Part shown: positions 37,501 through 41,314 of the stretch, one piece after another | Numbering within the stretch: the stretch's first letter is position 1 | How the letters are laid out: each line of letters starts with the position of its first letter | Assembly (NCBI GenBank): GCA_000711775.1 | Contig: ARYC01018390.1 | Span: 1-64,000 of the forward strand | Length of the DNA: 64,000 nucleotides | Reading direction: 5' to 3' | Source of the DNA: Oxytricha trifallax | Lineage: Eukaryota; Ciliophora; Spirotrichea; Sporadotrichida; Oxytrichidae | Notes under the pieces: model-generated | Databases searched by the model: none | The model's input: the letters and a program-made list of their open reading frames with translations, nothing else | What the model was told of the DNA's origin: nothing | Made by a program: the position numbers and the translations under genes

Positions 37501-37720
37501 ACCCTCTGATATCTTTGTAACCTCAAAATATACAGATTTAAGCATTAGTAATATAAAAGTTGGCGATAGCAAGAATACTATCTCTGAAAGAATAAAAATA
37601 TCCAAATTATCATAAAAAGTAAAAAAAGGCAATATGCTGCAAACTATTAATGAAACATGGAACAGCAAAATTAAATAGTCTGAAGTAAGCTTTAATATTG
37701 CTTAAATAGAATTGAATTGA
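208..37720 (+). CDS. Locus A: germline, IES-interrupted gene for a giant beta-helix transmembrane surface protein (5-prime end outside window)
   Basis: This entry joins all plus-strand coding islands from 208 to 37,720 into one inferred gene. Islands in the left and middle carry motifs of right-handed beta-helix ectodomains of ciliate surface proteins (GGAI, NSTFTNNSF, GGIFLAD, SNVTFRNVTISNV). Those at 29.3-33.1 kb carry the GPNIAGYP module, the Cys-rich GYWRSNFYSS / CKYGYGGNLCHNC module and a multi-pass membrane domain with DLEIRCW and VVGLP motifs. All islands read only with TAA/TAG as Gln. The order matches the usual N-to-C order of the family and nothing is visibly scrambled. That the islands from 0.2 to 24 kb and those from 26.7 to 37.7 kb form a single gene is inference; they could be two adjacent members. 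The protein is expected at the cell surface; its partner is unknown. Confidence 0.7.
1064..1288 (+). CDS. Locus A coding segment, Cys-containing
   Basis: Reads ...FQDQFYYLCKIN..., then NPQEFLELIKQFNNLDTF and QCSSSCPVDQDMIVI, with several UAR codons as Gln. The locus B counterpart (56,521-56,742) gives NPQEFIELIKQYNNLDTF and QCSSSCPVGQDMIV with mostly silent or conservative changes. Four cysteines suggest an extracellular disulfide-bonded region. A hydrophobic run just upstream could be chance. Confidence 0.75.
1330..1432 (+). CDS. Locus A coding segment
   Basis: Reads IENHTAVKDNVAYCRGNLIT and HFYLDIKNP. Locus B (56,782-56,900) encodes the same peptide; GTA/GTT, AGA/CGA and ACC/ACT are silent changes and Asp/Glu is conservative. 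A (TTA)n-like stretch lies just 5-prime. It is followed by AT-rich DNA that in locus A carries the 412-bp insertion. Confidence 0.75.
1574..1985. mobile_element. 412-bp non-autonomous insertion with 8-bp target duplication, present only in locus A
   Basis: Flanked by ATTATTTA on both sides (1566-1573 and 1986-1993). Locus B lacks the element at the matching place (about 57,015-57,035), so this is a filled/empty pair. The ends are loosely inverted: GGGAAAAGTTTCCT on the left, and GGGTGGGGAAGTTTCCT on the right when read inward. An 8-bp duplication is typical of hAT-type DNA transposons, so a hAT-like MITE is plausible, but no transposase is present. A related copy lies at about 18,915-19,300. 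Confidence 0.7.
2194..2463 (+). CDS. Locus A coding segments at the start of the beta-helix
   Basis: Two pieces separated by a short AT-rich IES of about 55 bp. The first reads GEIIYVDPTSLSI. The second reads KSALELGTFKNPYKCSRKAI, then QELYNYLPGETKPYQ and ILIKEGTFSVIRL. GT-x-x-NPYK...AI...EGTF resembles the first rungs of pectin-lyase-type helices. Locus B (57,224-57,498) is nearly identical in protein. TAA and TAG are used as Gln in both copies. Confidence 0.8.
3130..3215 (+). CDS. Locus A coding segment, beta-helix rung
   Basis: Reads GGHFKITDLFHNNYKFEL after a G-run; locus B (58,130-58,205) reads GGHFKITDQF. GG-aromatic followed by NN is the typical rung pattern of this family. The ends are uncertain. 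Confidence 0.5.
3216..4206. other. AT-rich IES-like DNA, with one doubtful coding island near 3,680-3,790
   Basis: Mostly unstructured AT-rich DNA shared in part with locus B. Around 3,680-3,790 both strands are open and somewhat similar between copies (plus: IMVELEFLS; minus: LTQEFKFYHNK). I cannot tell which, if either, is coding. Confidence 0.4.
4216..4422. mobile_element. 207-bp insertion with 9-bp target duplication, present only in locus A
   Basis: ATCGATAAT flanks it on both sides (4207-4215 and 4423-4431), while locus B has only the continuous site near 60,107. The insert holds three CACGTCA-type motifs (around 4,299-4,353) and no obvious terminal inverted repeat or reading frame. 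Class unknown. Confidence 0.7.
4566..4903. repeat. Compound microsatellite (TAA)n-(TATAA)n-(TAA)n
   Basis: About 340 bp of trinucleotide TAA repeats flanking a core of TATAA units with scattered AAAA variants. Locus B has only about three repeat units at the same place (around 60,240), so the tract expanded after the duplication or contracted in B. Confidence 0.95.
4967..5041 (+). CDS. Locus A coding segment with GPQATI motif
   Basis: Reads STYSAHNKSELGPQATIHMK then SDER, followed by GGTAAAC, which could be a splice site or IES edge. Locus B reads STYSAKNSSELGPQATIHMK. The ELGPQ pattern parallels the YGPNIAGY motif at the end of the beta-helix at 29.5 kb. Confidence 0.75.
5371..5896. repeat. 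526-bp foldback element with AGGTTT target duplication, present only in locus A
   Basis: Two arms of roughly 230-250 bp, near-perfect inverted copies, begin CGGCTATGAGGTCGTATCAT with C- or G-runs just inside. The short centre lies near 5,600-5,660. AGGTTT flanks both ends (5365-5370, 5897-5902), and locus B shows one AGGTTT in continuous sequence (about 60,784). No reading frame of note. Confidence 0.9.
5899..6035 (+). CDS. Locus A coding segment after the beta-helix
   Basis: Reads SFNTTYKIGQGLITQLEINN then LYQKGDMMVLRSNV. Locus B (60,788-60,925) is almost the same protein. The TTYKIGQ stretch resembles STYKVSGQTQIKLE at 29.8 kb, which marks it as the same domain type. It begins directly after the foldback element. 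Confidence 0.8.
6440..6609 (+). CDS. Locus A coding segment with a probable 35-nt intron
   Basis: First part reads EDSYTCGTFNIEVQFL, second part VTINYYGKAIRSPTPANIEI. Between them GTAAAA...TTTAGAG (about 6,490-6,524) is conserved in both copies; removing it joins the parts in frame. Locus B (61,315-61,470) matches. An IES cannot be excluded instead of an intron. Confidence 0.75.
6610..7855. other. AT-rich spacer/IES without visible coding
   Basis: Only weak patches of similarity to locus B. Reading frames at 6,831-7,034 (-) and 7,134-7,340 (+) are not conserved in locus B and have no recognisable motif. Confidence 0.5.
7856..8098 (+). CDS. Locus A coding segments (two pieces)
   Basis: First piece reads IQLDLGISDSQKFYLERPKI. 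The second (from about 7,948) reads TPFFNIQTLFNVTVDNFTS, RAFARQEDTSKNVLTIDSTS and LCHF. Locus B has the same peptides; one Gln is CAG here and TAA there, and another is TAA here and TAG there, direct support for the UAR=Gln code. A minus-strand open frame over 7,934-8,176 is the shadow of this segment. Confidence 0.85.
8161..8335 (+). CDS. Locus A coding segment
   Basis: Reads IETDNITKNLIVKNLYISSD, AHTMDSAVNYQIIFAQKSDL and NKRPIICQYENITTADLY with in-frame TAG/TAA as Gln. Locus B (63,397-63,575) is nearly identical at the protein level. Confidence 0.85.
8474..8745 (+). CDS. Locus A coding segments (two pieces)
   Basis: Reads ANLIVKNILYTNVSTQSGQY and, further on, MADLKTSARVAIIVGGFKTL. Both have counterparts in locus B (63,712-63,803 and 63,919-63,985). 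An AT-rich gap of about 80 bp separates them. Confidence 0.75.
8746..11025 (+). other. AT-rich IES-like DNA with one small coding island
   Basis: Mostly without features. At 10,252-10,312 the plus strand reads TIQDFKYSDEFKSGTSVINN, which fits the beta-helix style but has no paralog in the window to compare. An (AT)n run lies at about 10,555-10,580. Confidence 0.45.
11026..11099 (+). CDS. Locus A coding segment ending at an 8-bp pointer
   Basis: Reads LQYTDLTPAQFRLSNSTFTN then NSF. It ends in ATAGTTTT (11,092-11,099), repeated at 12,698-12,705 where coding resumes. Confidence 0.75.
11108..11662. repeat. Foldback element, TA-flanked, TTGAGTATAAATCGAG termini
   Basis: Arms of about 250 bp are near-perfect inverted copies, including a pair of AGCACGTATCTC blocks in each arm. 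TA precedes and follows the element. The centre lies around 11,330-11,430. No reading frame of note. Confidence 0.9.
11665..12694. repeat. Foldback element of the TTAAGCGAG family, TA-flanked (copy 1)
   Basis: Arms of about 450 bp begin TTAAGCGAGTATAATCAAAA and contain GATATCTTC/GAAGATATC repeats and an AT-rich AAC/AAT triplet tract. The centre (about 12,120-12,265) on the minus strand reads DENCISFDEEDVKDESKYEN, an acidic coding-like stretch. Two relatives occur at 41,315-42,306 and 54,823-55,138. Confidence 0.9.
12698..12780 (+). CDS. Locus A coding segment resuming after the foldback IES
   Basis: Reads SFAAGGNLIQFSHNSKYEYT then IKIQFL. It starts at the second copy of ATAGTTTT. GGNLI is a beta-helix rung motif. 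Confidence 0.8.
13321..13400 (+). CDS. Locus A coding segment (probable)
   Basis: Reads TNVSVQQNIQAQINLNPGDT with several UAR Gln codons. It lies just upstream of the deleted TBE. No paralog is available here to test it. Confidence 0.45.
13441..14523. mobile_element. Internally deleted TBE transposon (1.08 kb)
   Basis: Ends CAAAAACCCAAAAACCCTTA and, inverted on the right, CAAAACCCCTTAATGA, flanked by AGT on both sides (13,438-13,440 and 14,524-14,526), which fits the 3-bp ANT target of TBEs. The interior from about 13,740 to 14,040 resembles the non-coding stretch between the kinase and 22-kDa genes of the full-length elements (for example 34,830-35,160). All three genes are missing. It therefore looks like a MITE-type derivative. 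Confidence 0.85.
14592..14676 (+). CDS. Locus A coding segment, beta-helix rung
   Basis: Reads RLIVDNSSFEKTYSKSRGGI then FLADYQN; the NSSFxxxYSxxxGGIFLAD pattern is typical of the family. TAG is read as Gln. Confidence 0.75.
15076..15122 (+). CDS. Locus A coding segment, beta-helix rung
   Basis: Reads RYSNFTNNFASDGGI. The ends are uncertain because the island is only about 47 bp. Confidence 0.55.
15645..16345 (+). pseudogene. GC-rich coding mosaic, plus-strand part (unidentified protein)
   Basis: GC content and codon use differ sharply from the surroundings. From about 15,748 it reads, with one TGA, MFEIYKTVFDSCTVHQHW, VQIKKVVERHLEEQRLK and KIDLNPNRDLESTLDNEK. A GTATGA...AAACAG stretch (16,051-16,100) and a 25-nt GTACTG...TTGCAG stretch (16,169-16,193) could be introns: removing both gives a continuous frame through DCYGVVTYLIIRETVRDTKY and GIFHTMTWSLLMYYKNK. 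I do not recognise the family. In-frame TGA and frame changes suggest either decay or scrambled segments. It lies in a long gap between locus A coding islands. Confidence 0.45.
16370..16640 (-). pseudogene. GC-rich coding mosaic, minus-strand part (unidentified protein)
   Basis: On the minus strand reads VKDAQESLAELTNFHDSIS, QLNYLEVQTKVSSKRDLYLF and KQTNFFFLNTILKGERN, with one frame change. GTAAGT marks follow the first and the last block. The opposite strand is Leu-rich in the way antisense of Lys/Glu-rich coding tends to be, so minus is the likelier strand. An inverted segment between two plus segments is what a scrambled germline gene would show, but open frames of this length also occur by chance when TGA is the only stop. 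Confidence 0.35.
16652..17880 (+). pseudogene. GC-rich coding mosaic, second plus-strand part
   Basis: Readable blocks: HLGKHIMDLAVQITRMNMG (16.76 kb), KEKLNLILKFNFILKCIQEL (17.33 kb), NFKQDIKEDFKKMKAKG (17.53 kb) and LQIMIDTSQDLIGDHLKALY, CPLLPITIFTRLISESNS, LQKLKSWFTEHIASVAAKI (17.62-17.81 kb), ending KEIIKEFKM and TGA at 17,878. Helical, Lys/Glu-rich, no signal peptide seen. Several in-frame TGAs and frame changes break it. I do not recognise the family. Confidence 0.45.
18300..18703. repeat. About 400-bp foldback element
   Basis: Arms of about 190 bp begin AGGAATATATTYGAAATTGGG and contain GAGTTATCTCTCTCCAG and TCGATCTATGGCTC-type blocks in inverted orientation; the centre is near 18,485-18,510. 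The arms differ by several small indels, so it is older than the near-perfect foldbacks. No reading frame of note. Confidence 0.85.
18915..19300. mobile_element. Second copy of the 0.4-kb repeat found at 1,574-1,985
   Basis: Shares a G-rich left end followed by CCCCAACATTTAATTTTT, an AT-rich middle, and TATGCATAGGGCAGGAGACT near the right end. No clean target duplication was found, so the exact ends are approximate. Confidence 0.7.
19301..21837. other. AT-rich DNA without supported coding
   Basis: Reading frames at 19,969-20,208 and 21,189-21,389 are Phe/Lys/Asn-rich as expected from AT-rich DNA and have no family motif or paralog. A few less AT-rich spots (19,565 and 20,580) are too short to call. 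Confidence 0.5.
21838..23083 (+). CDS. Locus A coding segments (three islands)
   Basis: Islands: 21,838-21,945 (GTQAHVYPKVRILIPFFLSV then YDTATLSNITLRI), 22,693-22,795 (RYQYPGHTWFFDCYDCQHLP) and 22,961-23,083 (NVTIQLEKFNFNVNCQNFLT then IYPLTSFYQFIYSYNF). The last ends at GGTGAGT, a possible 5-prime splice site. SNITL, NVTI and NF-C are typical of the ectodomain family. AT-rich IES-like DNA separates the islands. Confidence 0.6.
23430..24405 (+). CDS. Locus A coding segments (two islands)
   Basis: 23,430-23,475 reads SLTNVSFVQVNF; 24,338-24,405 reads YSNVTFRNVTISNVTYWIKI. The alternating NVSF/NVTF/NVTI pattern is characteristic of beta-helix rungs. The DNA between is AT-rich and unassigned. 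Confidence 0.6.
24406..26715. other. AT-rich IES-like DNA
   Basis: No convincing coding island. A weak candidate near 25,195 (ITRCNFESKATI) is too short and has no partner. An (AT)n run lies at 26,278-26,298. Confidence 0.45.
26716..26780 (+). CDS. Locus A coding segment, beta-helix rung
   Basis: Reads RARQQGGTIYAINTNVNITN with TAG as Gln. GGTIY...NVNITN is a clear rung motif of the family. Confidence 0.65.
27117..28737 (-). mobile_element. Retroposed element (1.6 kb) with 13-bp target duplication and (TTA)n tail
   Basis: AGAACTTTTTGAT flanks it on both sides (27,104-27,116 and 28,738-28,750). On the minus strand the insert ends in a TTA-repeat tail. Just before the tail are AAAGGACATTGTCCTTT (hairpin), GGGGTCTTGAACCC and CTCGATGCGAG (small hairpin). 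Direct repeats plus a 3-prime simple-repeat tail are the hallmark of target-primed reverse transcription, as in LINEs and SINEs. Its last 55 bases recur at 53,700-53,750. It sits in a gap between locus A coding segments. Confidence 0.85.
27215..28708 (-). CDS. Uninterrupted 497-codon ORF of the retroposed element, unknown protein
   Basis: Runs from ATG at 28,708 to TGA at 27,215 with more than a dozen TAA/TAG codons read as Gln and no internal TGA. It fills almost all of the 1.6-kb insertion: about 30 nt of leader and 75 nt before the tail. Stretches include IEQKHKNIFGSFIRYLKNIY, VTPYIPNEILLSKETWGQL, a DQNTSSDQDSDQ acidic/Gln-rich part (about residues 150-165) and a Gln-rich C-terminus ending QWEGYELL. 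No reverse-transcriptase box, endonuclease motif or zinc knuckle is visible. It may be an ORF1-like protein, the tail end of a longer LINE ORF cut at its 5-prime end, or a host mRNA copied by a LINE. The intact frame suggests recent insertion or selection. The annotated ATG may be internal if the element is 5-prime truncated. Confidence 0.8.
29313..29542 (+). CDS. Locus A coding segments, last beta-helix rungs
   Basis: Reads NGGAIQFACST from 29,313, then after a short interruption NNYFARNFASIKGGAIYYNK and VYRNNTFVSNYAPYGPNIAG, ending at pointer ATATC (29,538-29,542). The GGAIYY...NNTF...GPNIAGYP series is diagnostic for the family. Confidence 0.85.
29543..29625. other. 83-bp IES with pointer ATATC
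   Basis: ATATC occurs at 29,538-29,542 and 29,621-29,625. Removing 29,543-29,625 joins GPNIAG to YPYGVRV in frame and removes an in-frame TGA. Confidence 0.85.
29626..30159 (+). CDS. Locus A coding segments, post-helix domain
   Basis: Reads PYGVRVITYDNYSLASGQEY, IQVQVIDPEYNIINTDN, FDSTYKVSGQTQIKLEMGIG, QAIPGSQNITYKIFATTINS and, after a short interruption near 29,955-29,985, GLIGHVVINFQ to NYLKGFSAIDK. A 33-nt GTAAAA...TTTTAG stretch (29,751-29,783) may be an intron; removing it keeps the frame. Two related tandem domains seem present, like the segment at 5.9 kb. Confidence 0.8.
30160..31441. other. 1.28-kb IES with pointer TAAG
   Basis: TAAG closes the left coding segment (30,156-30,159) and opens the right one (31,438-31,441). 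Excision joins SAIDK to GFECPKN in frame. The DNA is AT-rich; open frames at 30,420-30,713 (-) and 30,436-30,648 (+) lie wholly inside and are probably not genes. Confidence 0.75.
31442..33079 (+). CDS. Locus A coding segments: Cys-rich module and multi-pass membrane domain
   Basis: Five segments joined by four small IESs. In order: GFECPKNSECPGGRE, NPGYWRSNFYSSNVMQCLLD, PLCKYGYGGNLCHNCLVING and CGLCPSKAGN (juxtamembrane Cys-rich module, about 12 Cys); TM1 ILKITGIFLALTLALTLLLW; a second hydrophobic stretch near NYVQILTSAAAF; TM FKTLVIAILPIIMCFIFAI; TM IVSTIVVIYTL; NEEWLQQDLEIRCWSGQHLL followed by TM GLPSLIVWVVGLPTFAFLYF; KYFYWEFVNILRKVFLVSV with TM; then RLQPYNNPVINILEQREYTT and TMs around TFFGALFFVSKEI and FIGILAANIWFILLW. 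This arrangement is well known in large ciliate transmembrane proteins. It acts in a membrane, probably at the cell surface; the ligand is unknown. Confidence 0.9.
31490..31518. other. 29-bp IES with pointer AAATC
   Basis: AAATC at 31,485-31,489 and 31,514-31,518. Removal joins GGREI to DVNPGYW in frame. Confidence 0.85.
31742..31918. other. 177-bp IES with pointer AAT
   Basis: AAT at 31,739-31,741 and 31,916-31,918. Removal joins RIGKHE to CGLCPSKAG in frame. Confidence 0.8.
32424..32467. other. 44-bp IES with pointer CTTTT
   Basis: CTTTT at 32,419-32,423 and 32,463-32,467. Removal joins RLSTSLF to FCMEIDKNEE in frame and corrects a frame change (44 is not a multiple of three). Confidence 0.85.
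32829..32885. other. 57-bp IES with pointer GTT (probable)
   Basis: GTT at 32,826-32,828 and 32,883-32,885. Removal joins AVLNLIV to QQRLQPYNN. The frame is open even without removal (57 is a multiple of three), so this call rests on AT content and fit to the family. Confidence 0.55.
33216..34662 (-). CDS. TBE 1 zinc-finger/kinase protein (57-kDa type)
   Basis: From ATG at 34,662. After a break near codon 13 a long frame reads FGPTKKPEV..., two C2H2 fingers (CQFENCQNFFSTEQNLKRH with a second His, and CTTCMKSYTPSAKVKKHIQR then H), then a hydrophilic stretch. Further on a kinase-like region reads MTLRDYLYHNRY, ELHGLEYVQRDLKPQN and VVVDFKRALRQE: the catalytic-loop RDLKPQN is intact and DFG is DFK. 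In-frame TGAs after LLTNI and within EASRRD, plus small frame changes, break it. The role in transposition is unknown. Confidence 0.85.
35225..36042 (+). CDS. TBE 1 22-kDa protein
   Basis: Starts MESTSPVMKRGETQEIISRF and reads through YIQKNTLVGLFLPTMED. A stop lies near 35,513, then a (CTAC)n tract (about 35,552-35,583), then MKQLSNKIEERSFFFGILGT and SISPEDQKKQGILICSAWLE. A later part reads MNIDAGVGTKRRNMGPSKQK and ends in a basic tail. Several breaks separate the parts. It is convergent with the transposase gene, ending within about 10 bp of it. The family role is unknown. Confidence 0.7.
35552..35583 (+). repeat. (CTAC)n tract in the TBE 1 22-kDa gene
   Basis: About eight tetranucleotide units. 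The same tract occurs inverted in TBE 2 (about 44,996-45,035), so it is part of the element and varies in length. Confidence 0.9.
36049..37130 (-). CDS. TBE 1 transposase (42-kDa, DDE)
   Basis: Reads YDEQYLDLLLKL, INIDQAKPVLNYAAIAKL, then after breaks CDSKTLKYWAHFPLDQRAVM, ISPQTIANIYRRNGITF (HTH-like), NIKFIHADEAVFTFKTF (first catalytic Asp), EIILFVDNFSVHKSKES (second Asp) and YNPQFNGIEFYWSQIKTH (catalytic Glu). This is the IS630/Tc1-mariner DDE pattern of TBE transposases. Two or three in-frame TGAs are visible (after IAKL, after NSGC and after LIQKS). The start is not certain. Confidence 0.9.
37402..37720 (+). CDS. Locus A last coding segment: cytoplasmic tail
   Basis: Begins after pointer TTCAAA; reads NLIYVYQSNRKANLNSYGKS, KKRNDPQTGKPSDIFVTSKY and NTISERIKISKLSQKVKKGN, ending TGA at 37,718-37,720. 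Hydrophilic with no membrane segment, as expected for the tail after the last TM. The final 30 bp, including the stop, lie inside the left arm of the next foldback element. Confidence 0.8.
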
Positions 37721-38690
37721 GAAATTTAAAAAATAAATAAATAACTGTAATAGTAATTAACATCAACAGCCACTAATTAGGTAAGCTTCTAATCGTAATT
37801 TGATTTAGTACACTTTTAATTACAAATTTTCAATATTAAAATAATTATGACCAATTTGTAAATTATTCTGTTTAATTTTTTAAGTTTTTAAATATTATGG
37901 CGTATTTTAAAATTAGTACAGATTGTACAATTTACTGTTTGTAGAAATTAGTTTTTTTATTTTACTGATTGTACAGAATGCAATAAAGTGTGATTGTTAT
38001 TTAATTATTTTAAGGTAATTACATTAGAGCACTTATGGAAGTTCTACTTGATGAAACCCTTCATTTCTTCACTTGATTATTTTGGTATTTATTTGATTCA
38101 CGTGCTTTGAATTATTAGAGCATGGCTAAATCTCGTAGTCTTTCCGGAGATTGCTTCAACAACGCTGGTGTACATCTGCTTCTCGTCATTCGTCTCTATT
38201 TACAGCACAAAAATATGACGCTCGTTAGGGTTTTAACTCATCTTCTGATTTTTAAGTTTTTCCATAATTATTATAATAGATACTTGACTGTCTTTGATCA
38301 CGAGCGCATATATCATCTAAAAGTCTTGCCACTCATTTTAACATTCATTTTGTTTTTTAAATAATTATTATCAATAATAATCACACTTTATTGCATTCTG
38401 TACAATCAGTAAAATAAAAAAACTAATTTCTACAAACAGTAAATTGTACAATCTGTACTAATTTTAAAATACGCCATAATATTTAAAAACTTAAAAAATT
38501 AAACAGAATAATTTACAAATTGGTCATAATTATTTTAATATTGAAAATTTGTAATTAAAAGTGTACTAAATCAAATTACGATTAGAAGCTTACCTAATTA
38601 GTGGCTGTTGATGTTAATTACTATTACAGTTATTTATTTATTTTTTAAATTTCTCAATTCAATTCTATTTAAGCAATAATTAAAGTATCC
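37690..38690. repeat. 1.0-kb foldback element overlapping the end of locus A
   Basis: Arms of about 320 bp (37,690-38,015 and 38,365-38,690) are near-perfect inverted copies, starting CTTTAAT. The loop (about 38,016-38,364) is richer in GC and on the minus strand reads RDQRQSSIYYNNYGKTQKSE and EKQMYTSVVEAISGKTTRFS in two frames, which looks like a captured coding piece. The left arm supplies the stop codon of locus A. Confidence 0.85.
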
Positions 38691-40460
38691 TAAAAAGTAA
38701 TAATTAAATATGAATTATTATAATTATAATAATAATAATAATAATATGAAAAGCGAGAAGAATTAACACAATAATATTTCAATGCAAAACAAAAAGGGGA
38801 AAAGTCAGAAATAAAAAAAAGTTTTGAATAATACTAATGTTAAAGTGCATTTGATTTGGGTAGAAAACAAATAATTAGTACAATTTTTCTTCACAAAGAG
38901 TGTGAAATTTAATTGCAATTTTAAGTATAAAAATTCGATATAAATTTTGTTTTACTAAAATCTATTACAAATGTTGAGTGAAGCTATTAAAATAAACTAT
39001 TAAATAAAACTATAAATTAATTTTTTTAAATTTTAATTACTAATAATTAATAAAAAATTACACTTGAACAATAATTTTAGGGTGAATAAATAAAATTGAA
39101 TTATATATTGATTTTAATTATTTTATCTGTTATTATATAATTTTATGCTTAGTATTTGTTTTAAATTAATGTGTAAAGATGTAATAATAAATTCAGTTAT
39201 AAATTAACAATATTAATTTAGGTTTAATAATATTTGTTAAATAAATAAGATACATATAAATCTTATCATTAAAATTACTTAAATTCAAAAATTACATATG
39301 CTTTGTAAATTACATTTTCAAAAATATTTTTTTTTATTTTATTGTAATAATTTGGAATTTAAAAATTTTACTCTATTTATTCGAAAAATTATAAAAGTTA
39401 AGAATTTATATTTAAAAAAATAGATTCAAAATTTATTTAGCATTCTGGGTTTTTTAATCTTTATAACAAAATTTAATATACTCTAAAATTAAAACATTTT
39501 CAACCATTCCAGAATTTGATATTTGGAAGTGAGATACTATAATTTTATTAATATAAATTTATGATTGAGAGCATTTACTCAGAGAGTAACCTAAGGCCTA
39601 CAGCAACTGGCATGCACACTTAAATCGATGTCAAAGTGAAATTAGACACTTAATTACCATTAAACAACAAATAGAAAGGTCAAAGGTTTCTCGATGTGAG
39701 TATACCATTAAATTATATTTTTTACCAAGCTAAATTGATAAAGATACTCATTCAGATTAGCTTCACTAAGATGAAACAGTTAAGTCATTCCAACAACAAA
39801 ATAATTCATAAAGAATAGCTTCTAATTAAATTAAAATTTTTTATAGGTTCAATGCCTATGGGATAGAGAAAATCAAATAAAAAGTAAAAGAAACTAAAGT
39901 AAAAAACTAATATGTAATTGCCATCAGGTGAATTACTGTTTCAGTACAAACTTGATCTTGTGAAAAAAATATTTAATAAAATACCCAAAATTTCAATATC
40001 ATCATAAAATAAAGATAAAAACAGAGGCACCAATCATTTTTTTAAAAAAAATTATATATTATCGTAATGTATCTTATTAAATTTAAAAGTTAAAGAGAAT
40101 TATAGAGATTAACTTTTTTATTCTTTTAAAAAGGGCAATGAAAGTAATCAAAATATTTTATCATTAAAATTATATTTAATATGCTCTATAAAATATCGAA
40201 ATTTTTGTAATGATATTTAAATATATATTAATAGATTTTTAAAAGATATTATTTTTATCATGACTTTCAAAAACAAGGCAGAGATATTGTTTTTAACGAA
40301 AGCTCTAATAATCAATACTCGAATGGTAAACAATCATAAAAAAAAGATCTTTATATTTTAGCAAATGTGATCAAAATAATAAATGATTTTTATAATATAT
40401 TAAGTTTAAAGGACCAAAATATTTACATTATAATTTGAATTTTTGTAAAAATTGTTTTCT
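38691..40460. other. AT-rich A-B spacer without features
   Basis: No conserved island, repeat or credible reading frame seen apart from a short (ATA)n run at about 38,728-38,747. Confidence 0.5.
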
Positions 40461-41270
40461 CAATTCCGTAAATTTATTTTGGAATTCCATATTAATCACA
40501 GTGACTATATTAATAATTTAATTAAAGCTTAATAATTTATTAAAACTTGAATTTAATTTTCAATGTATTTAGAACTCAATCTCTCTTTATGTGAATGTCT
40601 CTCTCAGACCTTATCATAATCACAGCCTACAAAAATATTTTTCTCTAATCCCCTGCAACCTTCATAGTTGTCAGCATTCTGACATTAGCGTCAAAATTCA
40701 GACATTTTTGACTTATTTATATTTTTTGATTATTTGTGATTAATGGCTAAAATGGAGCTTTTTCTGTGATTAACCCACAAAAATAGTTTTTAAAAATTTG
40801 GATAATCACAGTAAGAATTCCATTTCTGGAACTTAGAAAACTCTAACTTTTACTTACTATTTATATTAAACTTGCTTTTTTAATATCAAAATTTCTAAGT
40901 TCCAGAAATGGAATTCTTACTGTGATTATCCAAATTTTTAAAAACTATTTTTGTGGGTTAATCACAGAAAAAGCTCCATTTTAGCCATTAATCACAAATA
41001 ATCAAAAAATATAAATAAGTCAAAAATGTCTGAATTTTGACGCTAATGTCAGAATGCTGACAACTATGAAGGTTGCAGGGGATTAGAGAAAAATATTTTT
41101 GTAGGCTGTGATTATGATAAGGACTGAGAGAGACATTCACATAAAGAGAGATTGAGTTCTAAATACATTGAAAATTAAATTCAAGTTTTAATAAATTATT
41201 AAGCTTTAATTAAATTATTAATATAGTCACTGTGATTAATATGGAATTCCAAAATAAATTTACGGAATTG
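40461..41270. repeat. 810-bp foldback element, CAATTCCGTAAAT termini
   Basis: Arms of about 380 bp are almost perfect inverted copies around a 50-bp centre (about 40,852-40,900). The perfection of the arms indicates recent origin or gene conversion between arms. No reading frame of note. Confidence 0.95.
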
Positions 41271-41314
41271 ATTTATGTGATATTAATGTTAAAATCACTG
41301 AAATTTTATTAATA

